From: Deltaproteobacteria bacterium
GTDB lineage: Bacteria > Desulfobacterota > DSM-4660 > Desulfatiglandales > HGW-15
Direction of reading: 5' to 3'
Length of the DNA: 64,000 bases
Assembly: GCA_020060215.1 (NCBI GenBank)
Contig: JAGVAP010000127.1
Location: 53,861-117,860 of the forward strand
The position numbers were made by a program, and so were the translations under genes. How positions within the stretch are numbered: position 1 is the first letter of the stretch; every line of letters begins with the position of its first letter. Below are positions 9,244 to 17,083 of this stretch, in pieces. Below the pieces are notes generated by a model. The model worked only from the letters and a program-made list of their open reading frames with translations. It did no database searches and was not told where the DNA came from.

Positions 9244-9720
9244 TCATTTTTCCTCGGTAATCTCCGCAGTCCACGAGCAGTCGATGCAGCCTTTGATGCT
9301 CTGATAGGCGGGGCATGCATCGGCGTAGACGGCCAGGGCCCTCTCCGCCTTTTCTCTGAGACCTTCGGGCGCCCGGAAACGGTACCGGAGCCGTATCCGG
9401 GATATCCTCAGCACCCCTCCCACTTCTTCGATGTCCCCTTCGACCTCGGCAACGAGATTTCCCGCCGTCTTGATCCCCCGCGCATCCAGCGCGGTCCCCA
9501 GGGTGCCGGTCAGTCACCCTCCGACCCCTGCGATGATGTGGTCGAGGGTGGCCGGGTACTCGGGGCCGGTGATCTCCCTGCCGTACTTGTCCTGGTAGAA
9601 CTGCTTGATGCCTCCGTGTATCCCGAAGTGGATGGGTTCGTGAAAATCCTCCACGAGGGCGGTGCGGTGCGGCCCCTCATGCTTTTCGATTCGTATGCGA
9701 CTGGTGTGAGCCACGGCCAT
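9244..9720 (-). CDS. OsmC-like selenoprotein, in-frame TGA read as selenocysteine
   Basis: The frame from ATG (GGGAGG 8 bases upstream) runs 68 codons to a TGA and continues without break for 89 more codons to a real TGA stop. The first part ends ATLDHIIAGVGG and the second begins LTGTLGTALDARGIKTAGN. Together they form one complete OsmC/Ohr-fold protein of 158 residues. The internal TGA falls exactly where the family has its peroxidatic cysteine (consensus GGCL). The second conserved cysteine is present at DACPAYQSI (Cys135). A hairpin fitting a bacterial SECIS follows the TGA. OsmC-like selenoproteins are known from anaerobic bacteria. The role is probably reduction of organic hydroperoxides. 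A conventional gene caller would split or truncate this gene. Confidence 0.88.
9478..9494 (-). promoter_or_regulatory. Bacterial SECIS hairpin of the OsmC selenoprotein
   Basis: Beginning 20 bases after the in-frame TGA, the mRNA can form a perfect 6-bp stem CCGCGC/GCGCGG closed by the loop TGGAT. This fits the bacterial SECIS rules: a stem of at least 4 bp, a short apical loop with G in its first two bases, and a TGA-to-loop distance of 16-37 bases (here 25). SelB would bind it to deliver Sec-tRNA. Confidence 0.8.
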
Positions 9721-9955
9721 GATCCAAACCTCCCGTCTTTTCTGTCACCACATGGACTCAACATGCGACTGTGGCGATCCCATGTCAATAGAGATCTTTG
9801 TCAGGAAACCATGCCCTTCCGCCCTCGAAGGCTCCATTCGGCCATTCGCCATTGCTCGGGATGTAATACCGGGGGTATCATGTTCCAGGATTTGGTTGAT
9901 CGGAACGCATCCTGGGAGTATGAATGGATCACCTGAGCGGGAGGATTCGATCTTC

Positions 9956-10504
9956 ATGAAAGAGAACGATCTCAAACCTTATTGGAGCCGTGTAACCGAG
10001 GGAAGGGCGGCATGGGCCAAGGCCGTCCACCCGGCGGGTGTGGTGACTGCACCATGGGTCAGACTCAAGTGCCAGTTCGGCTGCGCCGGGTACGGGAGGA
10101 GCTGGTGCTGCCCTCCCGATACGCCCACCCCCGAGGAGATGCGGAAGGTGCTCGGTTCCTACCAGCGGGCCATCCTTTTCCATTTCGAATCGGCCAGGAT
10201 CGACGGCCGGAGCAGGAAGAAGGATTTTTCCGATTTCGTGAACGCCCTCGTGGACCTGGAGGGGGAGATGTTCAAGGACGGTTATTACAAGGCCCTGGTG
10301 CTCCTTGCGGGCCCGTGCGGGATCTGCAAGGAGTGCGCAAAGCCCAAAGGAGAGCCCTGTCTGGTCGGCGGCCGGGCCAGACCCTCCATGGAGGCGTGCG
10401 GAATCGATGTCTACGCCACGGCCAGGGGAAACGGGTTTCCGATCCACCCCCTCCGGGATAAAGGGGAGACCCAGAACGACTACTGCCTGATGCTGGTGGA
10501 CTAG
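9956..10504 (+). CDS. DUF2284 cysteine-rich predicted metal-binding protein
   Basis: A 182-residue soluble protein. The ATG is preceded by GGGAGG at about 11 bases. Conserved cysteines occur as KCQFGCAGYGRSWCCPP near residue 40 and as GPCGICKECAKPKGEPC in the second half, followed by RPSMEACGIDV. This is the pattern of the DUF2284 family, thought to bind metal or an iron-sulfur centre; no reaction is established. It is divergent from the selenoprotein gene, and the 235 bases between them hold no other gene. Function is unknown. Confidence 0.82.
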   Translation: MKENDLKPYWSRVTEGRAAWAKAVHPAGVVTAPWVRLKCQFGCAGYGRSWCCPPDTPTPEEMRKVLGSYQRAILFHFESARIDGRSRKKDFSDFVNALVDLEGEMFKDGYYKALVLLAGPCGICKECAKPKGEPCLVGGRARPSMEACGIDVYATARGNGFPIHPLRDKGETQNDYCLMLVD

Positions 10505-10512
10505 ACTAGAGC

Positions 10513-10540
10513 TCATCCGGAAACCGGAATTCCCGGATGA
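10513..10540. terminator. Hairpin after the DUF2284 gene, possible terminator
   Basis: TCATCCGG and CCGGATGA form an 8-bp stem around a 12-base loop starting 9 bases after the stop codon. There is only a weak T-run (CTTTCC), so termination is plausible but not certain. Confidence 0.4.
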
Positions 10541-10550
10541 AGCTTTCCGC

Positions 10551-10630
10551 CGTCAGCGTTCAGCTTTCAGCTCAATTCTTGGTTATTAAGGTTTTTTGGC
10601 TGAATTCTGATTGCCGATCGCTGATCGCTC
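10551..10630. repeat. Dispersed repeat family C (CAGCGTTCAGC / CGATCGCTGATC words)
   Basis: The stretch is made of short repeated words such as GTCAGCGTTCAGCTTTCAGC and GCCGATCGCTGATCGC. The same vocabulary recurs beside the tRNA-Sec gene at 54268-54350. It is non-coding and fills the gap between two convergent genes. Confidence 0.65.
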
Positions 10631-10668
10631 GCGAAACCGGAACGGGTCATTCTCGGATAGGCATTACA

Positions 10669-11313
10669 CTATCGCAGGTACCGGAGGACCTCGTACAGAT
10701 TGTCGCCGGCAAAGAGGTGCGAGACCCAGATCATGGGTGTGATCAGGATGGTGCTCAGGATGCGGGCATGGGCAAATCGGTCCAGAAGGATGATCCCGAT
10801 CAGGATGAGCGGACCGTAACGTCGCAGTTCAAGGTATCTCACGGCCGCCCGACCCGGGAGGAGGTTCTGCAGGATATGAGAGCCGTCCAGGGGCGGGATG
10901 GGAAGGAGGTTGAACAGCCCCAGCCCGACATTCATGAGGATCATGTAGACGAGGACCTTGAGATAGAGCTCCCACGGCAGGAGAAAGTACCGGATGAAGA
11001 TGCCCGCCAGCAAGGCGGCCGCGAGATTCGCAATGGGGCCGCTGACCGAAACGAGGATATCGTCCCTCCTCGGGTTCTGGAAGTAACTGCCGTTCACGGG
11101 AACCGGCCGGGCCCAGCCGAAATTGAACAGGAAAAGGGCGATGGCACCCAGGGGGTCGATATGGGGAATAGGGTTGAGGGTCAGTCTCCCCGCAAGCTTG
11201 GCCGTCGGATCCCCCAACGAGTAAGCGGCCCTCCCATGAGAATACTCATGGATGGTGATGGCGAACAGGAGAACGGGTACTCTGACGACCCATTCAGCGA
11301 TATCGAAGTTCAT
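10669..11313 (-). CDS. Site-2 protease family (M50) membrane metalloprotease
   Basis: A 214-residue integral membrane protein. The first membrane helix holds the zinc-binding HEYSH motif (His22, Glu23, His26). The second conserved element NLLPIPPLDG supplies the aspartate ligand in a later helix. NPIPHIDPLGAI and the SGPIANL segment are typical of the short, PDZ-less M50 group found in bacteria and archaea. Such proteases cut substrates inside the membrane; the substrate is unknown here. I chose the internal ATG that places the HExxH in the first helix, since upstream codons in frame give a non-family basic leader. Confidence 0.88.
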   Translation of the reverse strand: MNFDIAEWVVRVPVLLFAITIHEYSHGRAAYSLGDPTAKLAGRLTLNPIPHIDPLGAIALFLFNFGWARPVPVNGSYFQNPRRDDILVSVSGPIANLAAALLAGIFIRYFLLPWELYLKVLVYMILMNVGLGLFNLLPIPPLDGSHILQNLLPGRAAVRYLELRRYGPLILIGIILLDRFAHARILSTILITPMIWVSHLFAGDNLYEVLRYLR

Positions 11314-11493
11314 TCCACGCCCCCCGGGAGATCCGCCTCTGACATTGCTCTGGCCTCTGGGTTTTTTGTATAGTAGCAACAAAGGAGCGGCCGATCAAGG
11401 GATCGTGGACACCGGCTTCCGCGTGTTGGCGCGGGCGTTCGTGAAGACCGGCGTCGCCGCTCCCGCTCACCGAGGGGACAGCGGAGATGGGGT

Positions 11494-12357
11494 GTGATCA
11501 TGGAGACGAGGAGAACCGACTTTGCCGGAAGCTGGTACCCGGCAAGCGAATCGGACTGCAGGAGGCTCATTGAGGCGTTCATGAGCTCGGGCCGGCCTTG
11601 TCCGGCCGCGAAGAGCAGATTCGTGGGCGGCATCGTTCCTCATGCGGGTTGGGTCTATTCGGGAAAGGTGGCCTGCAATGTCATCGGCTGTCTTCGGTCC
11701 GGCGGCGGTCCGCCGGAGACCGTGGTCGTCTTTGGACGGCACCTTCACCCGGGGGGACGCAACTACATCATGCGGGAAGGGCGATGGGCGACTCCGTTGG
11801 GAGATCTGGAGGTGGACCGGGAACTGGCGGAGGGTCTGATCTCGCTGTTCCCGTTTGTCCAGGAGACCCCGGACCGGAGCGAACCGGACAACACGATCGA
11901 GCTCCAGCTGCCGTTTATCAAGCACTTTTTCCCCGAGGCGATGGTCCTGCCGATCGGTGTTCCCCCGGCCCGGGGTTCGCTGGACATCGGGAGGTCCGTT
12001 GCGGAGCTCGCGGACTCCAAGGGCCGAAACATCCTGGTTCTCGGCTCCACCGACCTCACCCACTATGGCCCGAATTACGGCTTTATGCCGGCAGGAGACG
12101 GGAAGGAGGCGGTAGAGTGGGTAAAGAACGAAAACGACAAGAGGGTCCGGGACCTCATGCTCCGGATGGACGCGGAGGGCGTCATTGAGGAGTCCTTGCG
12201 GAGCCGGAATGCGTGCTGCTCCGGGGCCGTTGCTGCGGCGATCGAAACGTCCAGAAAATCAGGCGCCCGCCAGGGAATCGAATTGTCGTACACTACCAGC
12301 TATGATATAAGAGCGGACAGCAGTTTCGTCGGTTACACAGGCGTATTGTTCTTCTAA
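11494..12357 (+). CDS. MEMO1-like protein (AmmeMemoRadiSam system protein B family)
   Basis: A 287-residue protein starting at GTG 11494 or at the ATG two codons later, behind GGAG. It shows the MEMO signature: an N-terminal FAGSWYP, then GGIVPHAGWVYSGKVA, a VVVFGRHLHPGG stretch, NTIELQLPFI, and the LGSTDLTHYGPNYGF motif. These give a fold related to class III nonheme-iron dioxygenases. In many genomes MEMO proteins are linked to AMMECR1 and a radical SAM protein; neither is adjacent here, although a different radical SAM gene (COG1313 type) is found 13 kb away. The biochemical role is not known. The histidine kinase gene follows after 18 bases and may be co-transcribed. Confidence 0.88.
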   Translation: MIMETRRTDFAGSWYPASESDCRRLIEAFMSSGRPCPAAKSRFVGGIVPHAGWVYSGKVACNVIGCLRSGGGPPETVVVFGRHLHPGGRNYIMREGRWATPLGDLEVDRELAEGLISLFPFVQETPDRSEPDNTIELQLPFIKHFFPEAMVLPIGVPPARGSLDIGRSVAELADSKGRNILVLGSTDLTHYGPNYGFMPAGDGKEAVEWVKNENDKRVRDLMLRMDAEGVIEESLRSRNACCSGAVAAAIETSRKSGARQGIELSYTTSYDIRADSSFVGYTGVLFF

Positions 12358-12375
12358 CGGGTTTGCAGGCAAGAA

Positions 12376-13116
12376 ATGCAAAAGAATAGAATAAAGCTGG
12401 AATTCCTGGTCCATGATCTGAAAGTACCACTGGCTGTCATCGAAGCAGGCATCTCCTCCCTGCTCCATAAGCAGGATAAGTACGGCCCGTTGACCGAGAG
12501 GCAGCTGCGGGTACTGGAACGGGCGCTCAGGAACACCATCGTGACCCAGAGGCTGGTCAATGACGTGCTGGAGCTGGGCAGGTCGAGCGAAGGCGTCGGG
12601 CACAAGACCAGGTTCGTCGTTGCGGAGTTCGTCGAAACCTCCCTGGTCGAGATCTTCGACCTCACCGATCACGAGACCACTGAGCGAATCAAGGAGTGCA
12701 TCACCCTCCATTCGCTCCAGAACATCCTCGCCCGGAAAGGGGTGTACCTGGATGTCGTGGGCGGGCTCTGGGAGAAAGAAGTATGTCTGGATGAGAGCAA
12801 GACCAGGCAGATCCTTCGCAACCTCCTCAACAACGCCCTGAAATACAGAAAAGAGCGTCTGGAGATCAGGCTCTACGAAGAGAGCGGGTGCCTCTGCATC
12901 TCTGTCAAGGACGACGGCGAGGGGATCCCGGCCAACTACCACCAGAAGATCTTCGAGTGCTACTTCCAGATGGACCCCCGATCATCCCACTGCGTGAGAG
13001 GTCACGGGCTCGGCCTTGCCGGGGTCATGGTGCTGCTGGAGGATATGGGAGGCAGTCTGGTGCTCGACAGCGACGTGGGAAAGGGCGCCAGGTTCTCGGT
13101 GAGGATCCCGCTCTAG
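12376..13116 (+). CDS. Soluble sensor-less histidine kinase
   Basis: A 246-residue kinase with no transmembrane helix and no sensor domain before the catalytic core. The phospho-acceptor helix starts near residue 8 (EFLVHDLKVPLAVIEAG, His13). The ATPase domain has the N box NLLNNALKYR, the G1 box DDGEGIP and the G2 box GHGLGLAG. Its input must come from a partner or the short N-terminus. A response regulator gene lies convergently 98 bases away and is the likely partner (inference). Confidence 0.88.
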   Translation: MQKNRIKLEFLVHDLKVPLAVIEAGISSLLHKQDKYGPLTERQLRVLERALRNTIVTQRLVNDVLELGRSSEGVGHKTRFVVAEFVETSLVEIFDLTDHETTERIKECITLHSLQNILARKGVYLDVVGGLWEKEVCLDESKTRQILRNLLNNALKYRKERLEIRLYEESGCLCISVKDDGEGIPANYHQKIFECYFQMDPRSSHCVRGHGLGLAGVMVLLEDMGGSLVLDSDVGKGARFSVRIPL

Positions 13117-13214
13117 ATAGAGAGGCCAAGATCCGCCGCGAAGTCACGAAGACAAGGAGAAGATGATTGCGCTCTTCTCTGTCTCTCCATGTCATTGTGG
13201 CAGGATTTATCGAT

Positions 13215-13742
13215 TTATGGGATCACGTCCTGGAGGTCTTTCTTGGACACCACCCGCTTGCTGTCAAAATCTCTCCAGAACTCCTGATCCTTTTCCCTCC
13301 AGCCCGGACCGAACTGCCTGTCGAAGAAGGGCTTCAGCTTGGAAAACCACCCGGCCTGTTTATCTGTCCCTTTCTGGCGTGCCTCGATCATATCCCCGAG
13401 GAAGGCGGCGATATCCGACAGCTTGTCTTTGGGGATGTAGGACTGAGCCCCCTCTCGTATGGATTTGATCAGGTTTTCGGGGCTGAGTGCGTGAGCCGTA
13501 AGCATCAGGACCGGGACCCCCTTGGCCGTGGCGATGCGAAGCAGTTCATAGCCCCGCACTCCCATGATATCGAATATGGCGGCGTCGTACCGGTTCTTGT
13601 CGAGGAATTTTACCGCGGTCTCAAAGGAAGGCGCCTTATCGATAAGGCACATACCCAGCATTTCTTCCAGGGTTTCTAGGATGTCCACCTCATCGTCCAC
13701 GATGAGGATCCTCTTGCCGTCGAGTCTATCCGGTCCCCCCAT
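13215..13742 (-). CDS. Response regulator with unusual C-terminal extension
   Basis: The N-terminal receiver domain has the acidic pair in ILIVDDEVD, the phospho-acceptor aspartate in AAIFDIMG, threonine in MLTAHA, and the lysine in YIPKDK. After about residue 125 comes a 50-residue tail (GWFSKLKPFFDRQFGPGW and EFWRDFDSK) with no DNA-binding fold that I recognise. It probably acts through protein contacts. It is 175 residues long and faces the soluble histidine kinase gene. Confidence 0.88.
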   Translation of the reverse strand: MGGPDRLDGKRILIVDDEVDILETLEEMLGMCLIDKAPSFETAVKFLDKNRYDAAIFDIMGVRGYELLRIATAKGVPVLMLTAHALSPENLIKSIREGAQSYIPKDKLSDIAAFLGDMIEARQKGTDKQAGWFSKLKPFFDRQFGPGWREKDQEFWRDFDSKRVVSKKDLQDVIP

Positions 13743-13997
13743 TTATCCCCCCGGGTGCAGGTTCCACGCGCGATGTTATCCATGCGCCGCGGCGGAGTCA
13801 ACATAAAACACCATGCCGGGCCGAGGATGAATCTTCCCGGGAGCCGGTCCTGATGGGAGGCTTCCCCTCGAGCGGATCCTCTTACTTTCCACCATGCCGG
13901 AGTGCCGCAATGTTCGAAGATCCCACAGGCTTGGGACTTGTCGACGGCTGGACCTTATGCTAGCCTACCTGGAGATCATTCGCGCGGAGGGTAACCC

Positions 13998-14198
13998 ATG
14001 GACTTTGTCGCCAAGGCGAAGGTGAGACTGCAACATTGGCTCAGCCATAACGATCATCATCTGGAGGAGTACGAGGAGTTTGCGAGACAGCTGGAGAGCG
14101 AAGGAAAGTCAGAAAGCGCCGCGCACATCAGGGAAATGGTGGACCATGTGGCCCGCTCGACGGAGTGCATGAGAAAGGCCCTGGGCGCCCTGAAGTGA
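13998..14198 (+). CDS. Small histidine-rich helical protein linked to CooT
   Basis: A 66-residue, mostly helical protein. The N-terminal helix has clustered histidines in LQHWLSHNDHHLEEYEEF, and another His pair lies in AAHIREMVDHVA. The gene precedes the CooT-like gene by 25 bases on the same strand. The start ATG follows GGAGGG. The pattern HWLxHNxxHxxEYxxFAxxLE seems conserved in small proteins beside CooT (from memory, not checked). Metal binding, perhaps nickel, is an inference from the histidines and neighbour. No known function. Confidence 0.75.
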   Translation: MDFVAKAKVRLQHWLSHNDHHLEEYEEFARQLESEGKSESAAHIREMVDHVARSTECMRKALGALK

Positions 14199-14223
14199 GC
14201 GGAGTGCGATCGGAGGAGGATTC

Positions 14224-14418
14224 ATGTGCGAGGCGAATGCATACGTGACAACAAGCGGGCGCGAGGAGAGGGTCCTCGACAGCGTCGATGAACTGGAAAT
14301 CCGGGGTGAGGAGATCAGGATCGTCAACATCTTCGGCGAACAGAAGGTCTTGAGGGGAAGGTTCAAGTCCTACAGCGCGGCGGAGCGGAAGATCCTGATC
14401 GAGCCGATCGGGGCGTGA
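14224..14418 (+). CDS. cooT: CooT-type nickel-binding protein
   Basis: A 64-residue protein that matches the CooT family along its length: MCEANAYV at the N-terminus with the conserved Cys2, a central VDELEIRGEEIRIVNIFGEQK segment and a basic C-terminal strand. CooT from Rhodospirillum rubrum is a dimer that binds one nickel through Cys2 and takes part in maturation of the nickel CO dehydrogenase. No CODH gene is visible in this window, so the client is not known. GGAGGA precedes the start. It follows the small histidine-rich gene and is probably co-transcribed with it. Confidence 0.85.
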   Translation: MCEANAYVTTSGREERVLDSVDELEIRGEEIRIVNIFGEQKVLRGRFKSYSAAERKILIEPIGA

Positions 14419-14495
14419 AAGACAGGTCAAGATCTTCGGTCTAGGTCGTATCGGGTTTTGAAGTTGTTCCGGATTTCGAATTTACTTGGAGCCTG

Positions 14496-14549
14496 AACCC
14501 CCTTCGGAGGGGTTACCTCTGAGGCCGCCAGCTCTGCTGGTGGAGCCTC
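14496..14549. terminator. Two tandem hairpins between convergent genes, likely bidirectional terminator
   Basis: The first hairpin (14496-14514) has an AACCCC/GGGGTT stem capped by a CTTCGG tetraloop with one bulged A. The second (14521-14549) has GAGGC plus CGCCAGC pairing across a three-base loop with GCTGGTG and GCCTC. They lie between cooT and the PAC2 gene, which converge. T-runs are poor, so the efficiency is uncertain. Confidence 0.5.
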
Positions 14550-14556
14550 GCTCGGT

Positions 14557-15411
14557 CTATTTGGGCCTCAGGAAATCTTCGAGGTGGATCACCTTGTCAT
14601 GTCTCTTCGTGGGATCCAGAGAGCCCTTCATCTTGGCCTTTCTCAGATCGTTGATCATCGTTTGCAGCTCCGGGTTCTTTTCGATGATCCCCTGAATCTG
14701 CTTGCTGATCTCTTTCCATGTATTCTCAAGCTCCTGGGTGTCCAGCGCAAATCCCCCCCAAGAGGAGAGGAGTGAGGCCAGGTACGCCAGCAGGCCGAAG
14801 TGGACGGTTCCCTGCAGGTAGTAGGGGCAGTGACACCAGATATTGACGCAGTCGAGTCCCCGCTTCCGGGCCTCCATGAGCAGGGTGGAGTGGATGGCGC
14901 TGGGCCCCTTGTAGTTCACGGAGGTGACCTTCCGGTCCTTCAGCCTGTCCAGGAGGTCCTGCCTGGATGCAAGGGCGGAGATCACCGTGTCCGTATGAAG
15001 GACGTTATCGTACATGCTGCCAAGGAAGAAGACCAGCTTTACACCCGCGCTCCGGCAGAGGTCGAGGAGCGTCTCTGCAAAGTGAAACCACCTCAGGCTC
15101 GGCTCCAGGCCTTTGAAGATGATCAGATCCCTTGTGCCCCCGGACGGTTCCGTCGCATAGAAGGTTCCGCCGGGAGGCGTGAGTTCCTTCAGGACACCGT
15201 CCTGGATGTCGACGATGGGGCGGTTTTCATCGAACCTGTAGAAGGAATCGGGGTTCAGTCTCGCGAAAGGCCTGGCCGCCAGTTTCTCGATCAGGAAGTC
15301 GGCCATCCCCTGTGAGACGTTGAGGGCGTTTCCCCATCCTTCGAATCCGGCGATGAAGATGGGATCTGTGAGAACAGGCATATCGTCGATTTGGATCGAT
15401 TCTTGAGGCAT
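14557..15411 (-). CDS. PAC2 family protein (proteasome-assembly-chaperone-like)
   Basis: A 284-residue soluble protein with the PAC2 signature: FIAGFEGWGNALNVSQG near the N-terminus, then RDLIIFKGLEPSLRW, VFFLGSMYDNVLHT, and VNIWCHCPYYLQGT near residue 200. Archaeal and actinobacterial relatives are ATP-grasp-associated or proteasome chaperone-like proteins. In Desulfobacterota the role is unknown. It is transcribed alone, with its promoter in the gap before the next gene, which diverges. Confidence 0.82.
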   Translation of the reverse strand: MPQESIQIDDMPVLTDPIFIAGFEGWGNALNVSQGMADFLIEKLAARPFARLNPDSFYRFDENRPIVDIQDGVLKELTPPGGTFYATEPSGGTRDLIIFKGLEPSLRWFHFAETLLDLCRSAGVKLVFFLGSMYDNVLHTDTVISALASRQDLLDRLKDRKVTSVNYKGPSAIHSTLLMEARKRGLDCVNIWCHCPYYLQGTVHFGLLAYLASLLSSWGGFALDTQELENTWKEISKQIQGIIEKNPELQTMINDLRKAKMKGSLDPTKRHDKVIHLEDFLRPK

Positions 15412-15551
15412 GAAAGGAGTCTCCCATTAGCCCGGGGCTTTGTCAAGCCAATCGGGACCGGCAGCGGTCCTGCGATAGACCCATTCACCTTGGACGTTTT
15501 CGCCCTGGAGAAGAGACCTCACGGCCGACCCCTCCTGAAGATATATAGCTA

Positions 15552-15579
15552 TTGACAAATGTCTGAAAAAATCTAATGT
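15552..15579 (+). promoter_or_regulatory. Sigma-70-like promoter overlapping the annotated ATG of the next gene
   Basis: A perfect TTGACA at 15552 is followed after 16 bases by TAATGT. The -10 would include the ATG at 15576, so a transcript from this site would start downstream of that ATG. This favours a later start codon, for example the TTG at 15621, which has GGAG 5 bases before it. Confidence 0.45.
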
Positions 15580-17015
15580 TTATCGATTCAGAAGGGTATC
15601 TACGTACGGATGGAGCAGCCTTGTCCCTAGAGATCGAGAAATCCGTTCTTGAAAGCGCCTGCCGGGAGATGATCGAAACCATCCTCCTGTGCCTGCCCAA
15701 CGCCTTCAAGGGGACCATCTACCGGGTGGACAAGTCGCCCGCCCTCGTTACCGAGAGGGTCACGTCGGGATCCATAGACCGCAGGAAGAGCGAGATCTCC
15801 TGGGGGCTGCCGGAGAGGTCCGAGTACAATCCGCCCGGAAGGCCGTGGAGCGAATTCCGGGATGAGCCGGGGCGGCCCCTCGAGGCCATGGCGTGGTGTG
15901 TGGAAAAACAGAAGAGCTGGACGTCGGAAGACCCGAGGAGCGACCCGCGTAGTGTGAGGCTCCAGGTGGAAGGCAAATGGGAAGACTCCCACCACATGGA
16001 GCCTGTGCTGGTGCGCAAATCGGATCTCCAGCTGGACATGTACTCCTCCTTTGAGTACGCGAAGGATTTCCAGGGTAATTTCATCTGGAAAGATGCCGAT
16101 TACGTGGTGGTCGCCGTCATCAAGATCCATTTCCAGCCCTATACGATCAGGATGGGCAGCCCTGAGACCGTGGTCATCAAGAAGCTTTCCCGTTCTCTCG
16201 GAACAGAGCTGCTCTCTTATCACCTCCGGCAGGACTCGATGAGGGCCATGCAGCAGTCCGCGAGGGATCGGATCAATGCCTGCAATATCCTGGCGGATTC
16301 CCTCCGGAACGCAGTGGCCAAGGGAGCCCTTGTCTTTTCCCTGGTGAAGCAGGAGATCGGGCACCTGAGGGAGGAGTGGGAACAGCTTCTCCTGGACGCG
16401 CGACAAGAGAAGAACGCGAAGGTTGAGGCGGTCAACAGGCTCGTGCAGATCCTGACACAGATGGACGGCGAGCATCCCCACCTCAGGCAGGATCTCATAG
16501 CGGTACACCGGAAGTTTCTGGATCTTCCGCTCCCGCCTGAGAAGGCCGAGAAATGGGTGGCCCTGCAGATCGAGGAGAGATGGAAGAGCCTGCTGGAGAA
16601 ATGCCCTGTCGACCATGAGCGGACCAGGCAGATCTGGGATTCGGTCGCCGCGTTGAAGAGCGCTCTCTATTTTGGGAAGGATTCGGAGATACTCAAGAGT
16701 TACCCGGCCCTTCCTGAGGATGTGAAACAGGAGTGGACCGCGCTCATCTACAACGTGTCGGACCACTTCGACCGGACGGAGCTCGACCGGATGATCCAGA
16801 TCCTATCCACTCCTGAATTGAACATCCCCCACCGAGAACGATCGAGGAAGACGCTGATACAGCTCAAGGCCCTTGCGGAGACCCTCGGGCAGCTCGAGAA
16901 GAACACGAACTTTCTCCTGAGGCAGGTCCTGAACGGTGGTGAATGCTCGGATATCCTTGAACGTCGTCTGAATCATGCGCCTGTAGCTCAGCTGGATAGA
17001 GCAGCGGACTTCTAA
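15576..17015 (+). CDS. Hypothetical protein whose 3' end lies inside tRNA-Arg
   Basis: A long frame of up to 479 codons with no family that I recognise. It has a mixed alpha/beta N-terminal half with a TIYRVDKSPALV segment, long helical stretches after residue 210 (RDRINACNILADSLRNAVAKG, EEWEQLLLDARQEKNAKVEAV) and no membrane segments or signal peptide. The helical part loosely recalls a histidine-kinase dimerisation region, but no ATPase domain follows. The last 13 codons (NHAPVAQLDRAADF) are tRNA-encoded, and the stop lies in the anticodon arm region. Either the true C-terminus was lost and replaced, or the gene truly overlaps the tRNA. The start may be the TTG at 15621 rather than this ATG. 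Confidence 0.75.
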   Translation: MFIDSEGYLRTDGAALSLEIEKSVLESACREMIETILLCLPNAFKGTIYRVDKSPALVTERVTSGSIDRRKSEISWGLPERSEYNPPGRPWSEFRDEPGRPLEAMAWCVEKQKSWTSEDPRSDPRSVRLQVEGKWEDSHHMEPVLVRKSDLQLDMYSSFEYAKDFQGNFIWKDADYVVVAVIKIHFQPYTIRMGSPETVVIKKLSRSLGTELLSYHLRQDSMRAMQQSARDRINACNILADSLRNAVAKGALVFSLVKQEIGHLREEWEQLLLDARQEKNAKVEAVNRLVQILTQMDGEHPHLRQDLIAVHRKFLDLPLPPEKAEKWVALQIEERWKSLLEKCPVDHERTRQIWDSVAALKSALYFGKDSEILKSYPALPEDVKQEWTALIYNVSDHFDRTELDRMIQILSTPELNIPHRERSRKTLIQLKALAETLGQLEKNTNFLLRQVLNGGECSDILERRLNHAPVAQLDRAADF

Positions 17016-17053
17016 TCCGCAGGCCCCGTGTTCGAATCACGGCAGGCGCGCCA
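16977..17053 (+). tRNA. tRNA-Arg (anticodon TCT)
   Basis: A complete cloverleaf of 77 bases with encoded CCA: acceptor GCGCCTG/CAGGCGC, D arm GCTC/GAGC, anticodon stem GCGGA/TCCGC around CTTCTAA (anticodon TCT), and T arm CCGTG/CACGG with TTCGAAT loop. It decodes AGA and, by wobble, AGG. Its 5' half is also the 3' end of an upstream reading frame. Confidence 0.97.
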
Positions 17054-17083
17054 GCGTCATCAGAGTTGATCGTGCGACAGGAA

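Noticed and set aside
9244..9516. Frameshift or nonsense pseudogene explanation for the OsmC gene
   Set aside because: Both parts are in the same frame, the only stop is a TGA at the catalytic cysteine, the coding pattern continues, a SECIS-like hairpin follows, and selC is present.
16977..17053. tRNA-Arg as an integration site of a genomic island
   Set aside because: No integrase gene and no direct repeat of the tRNA 3' end is seen in the window.
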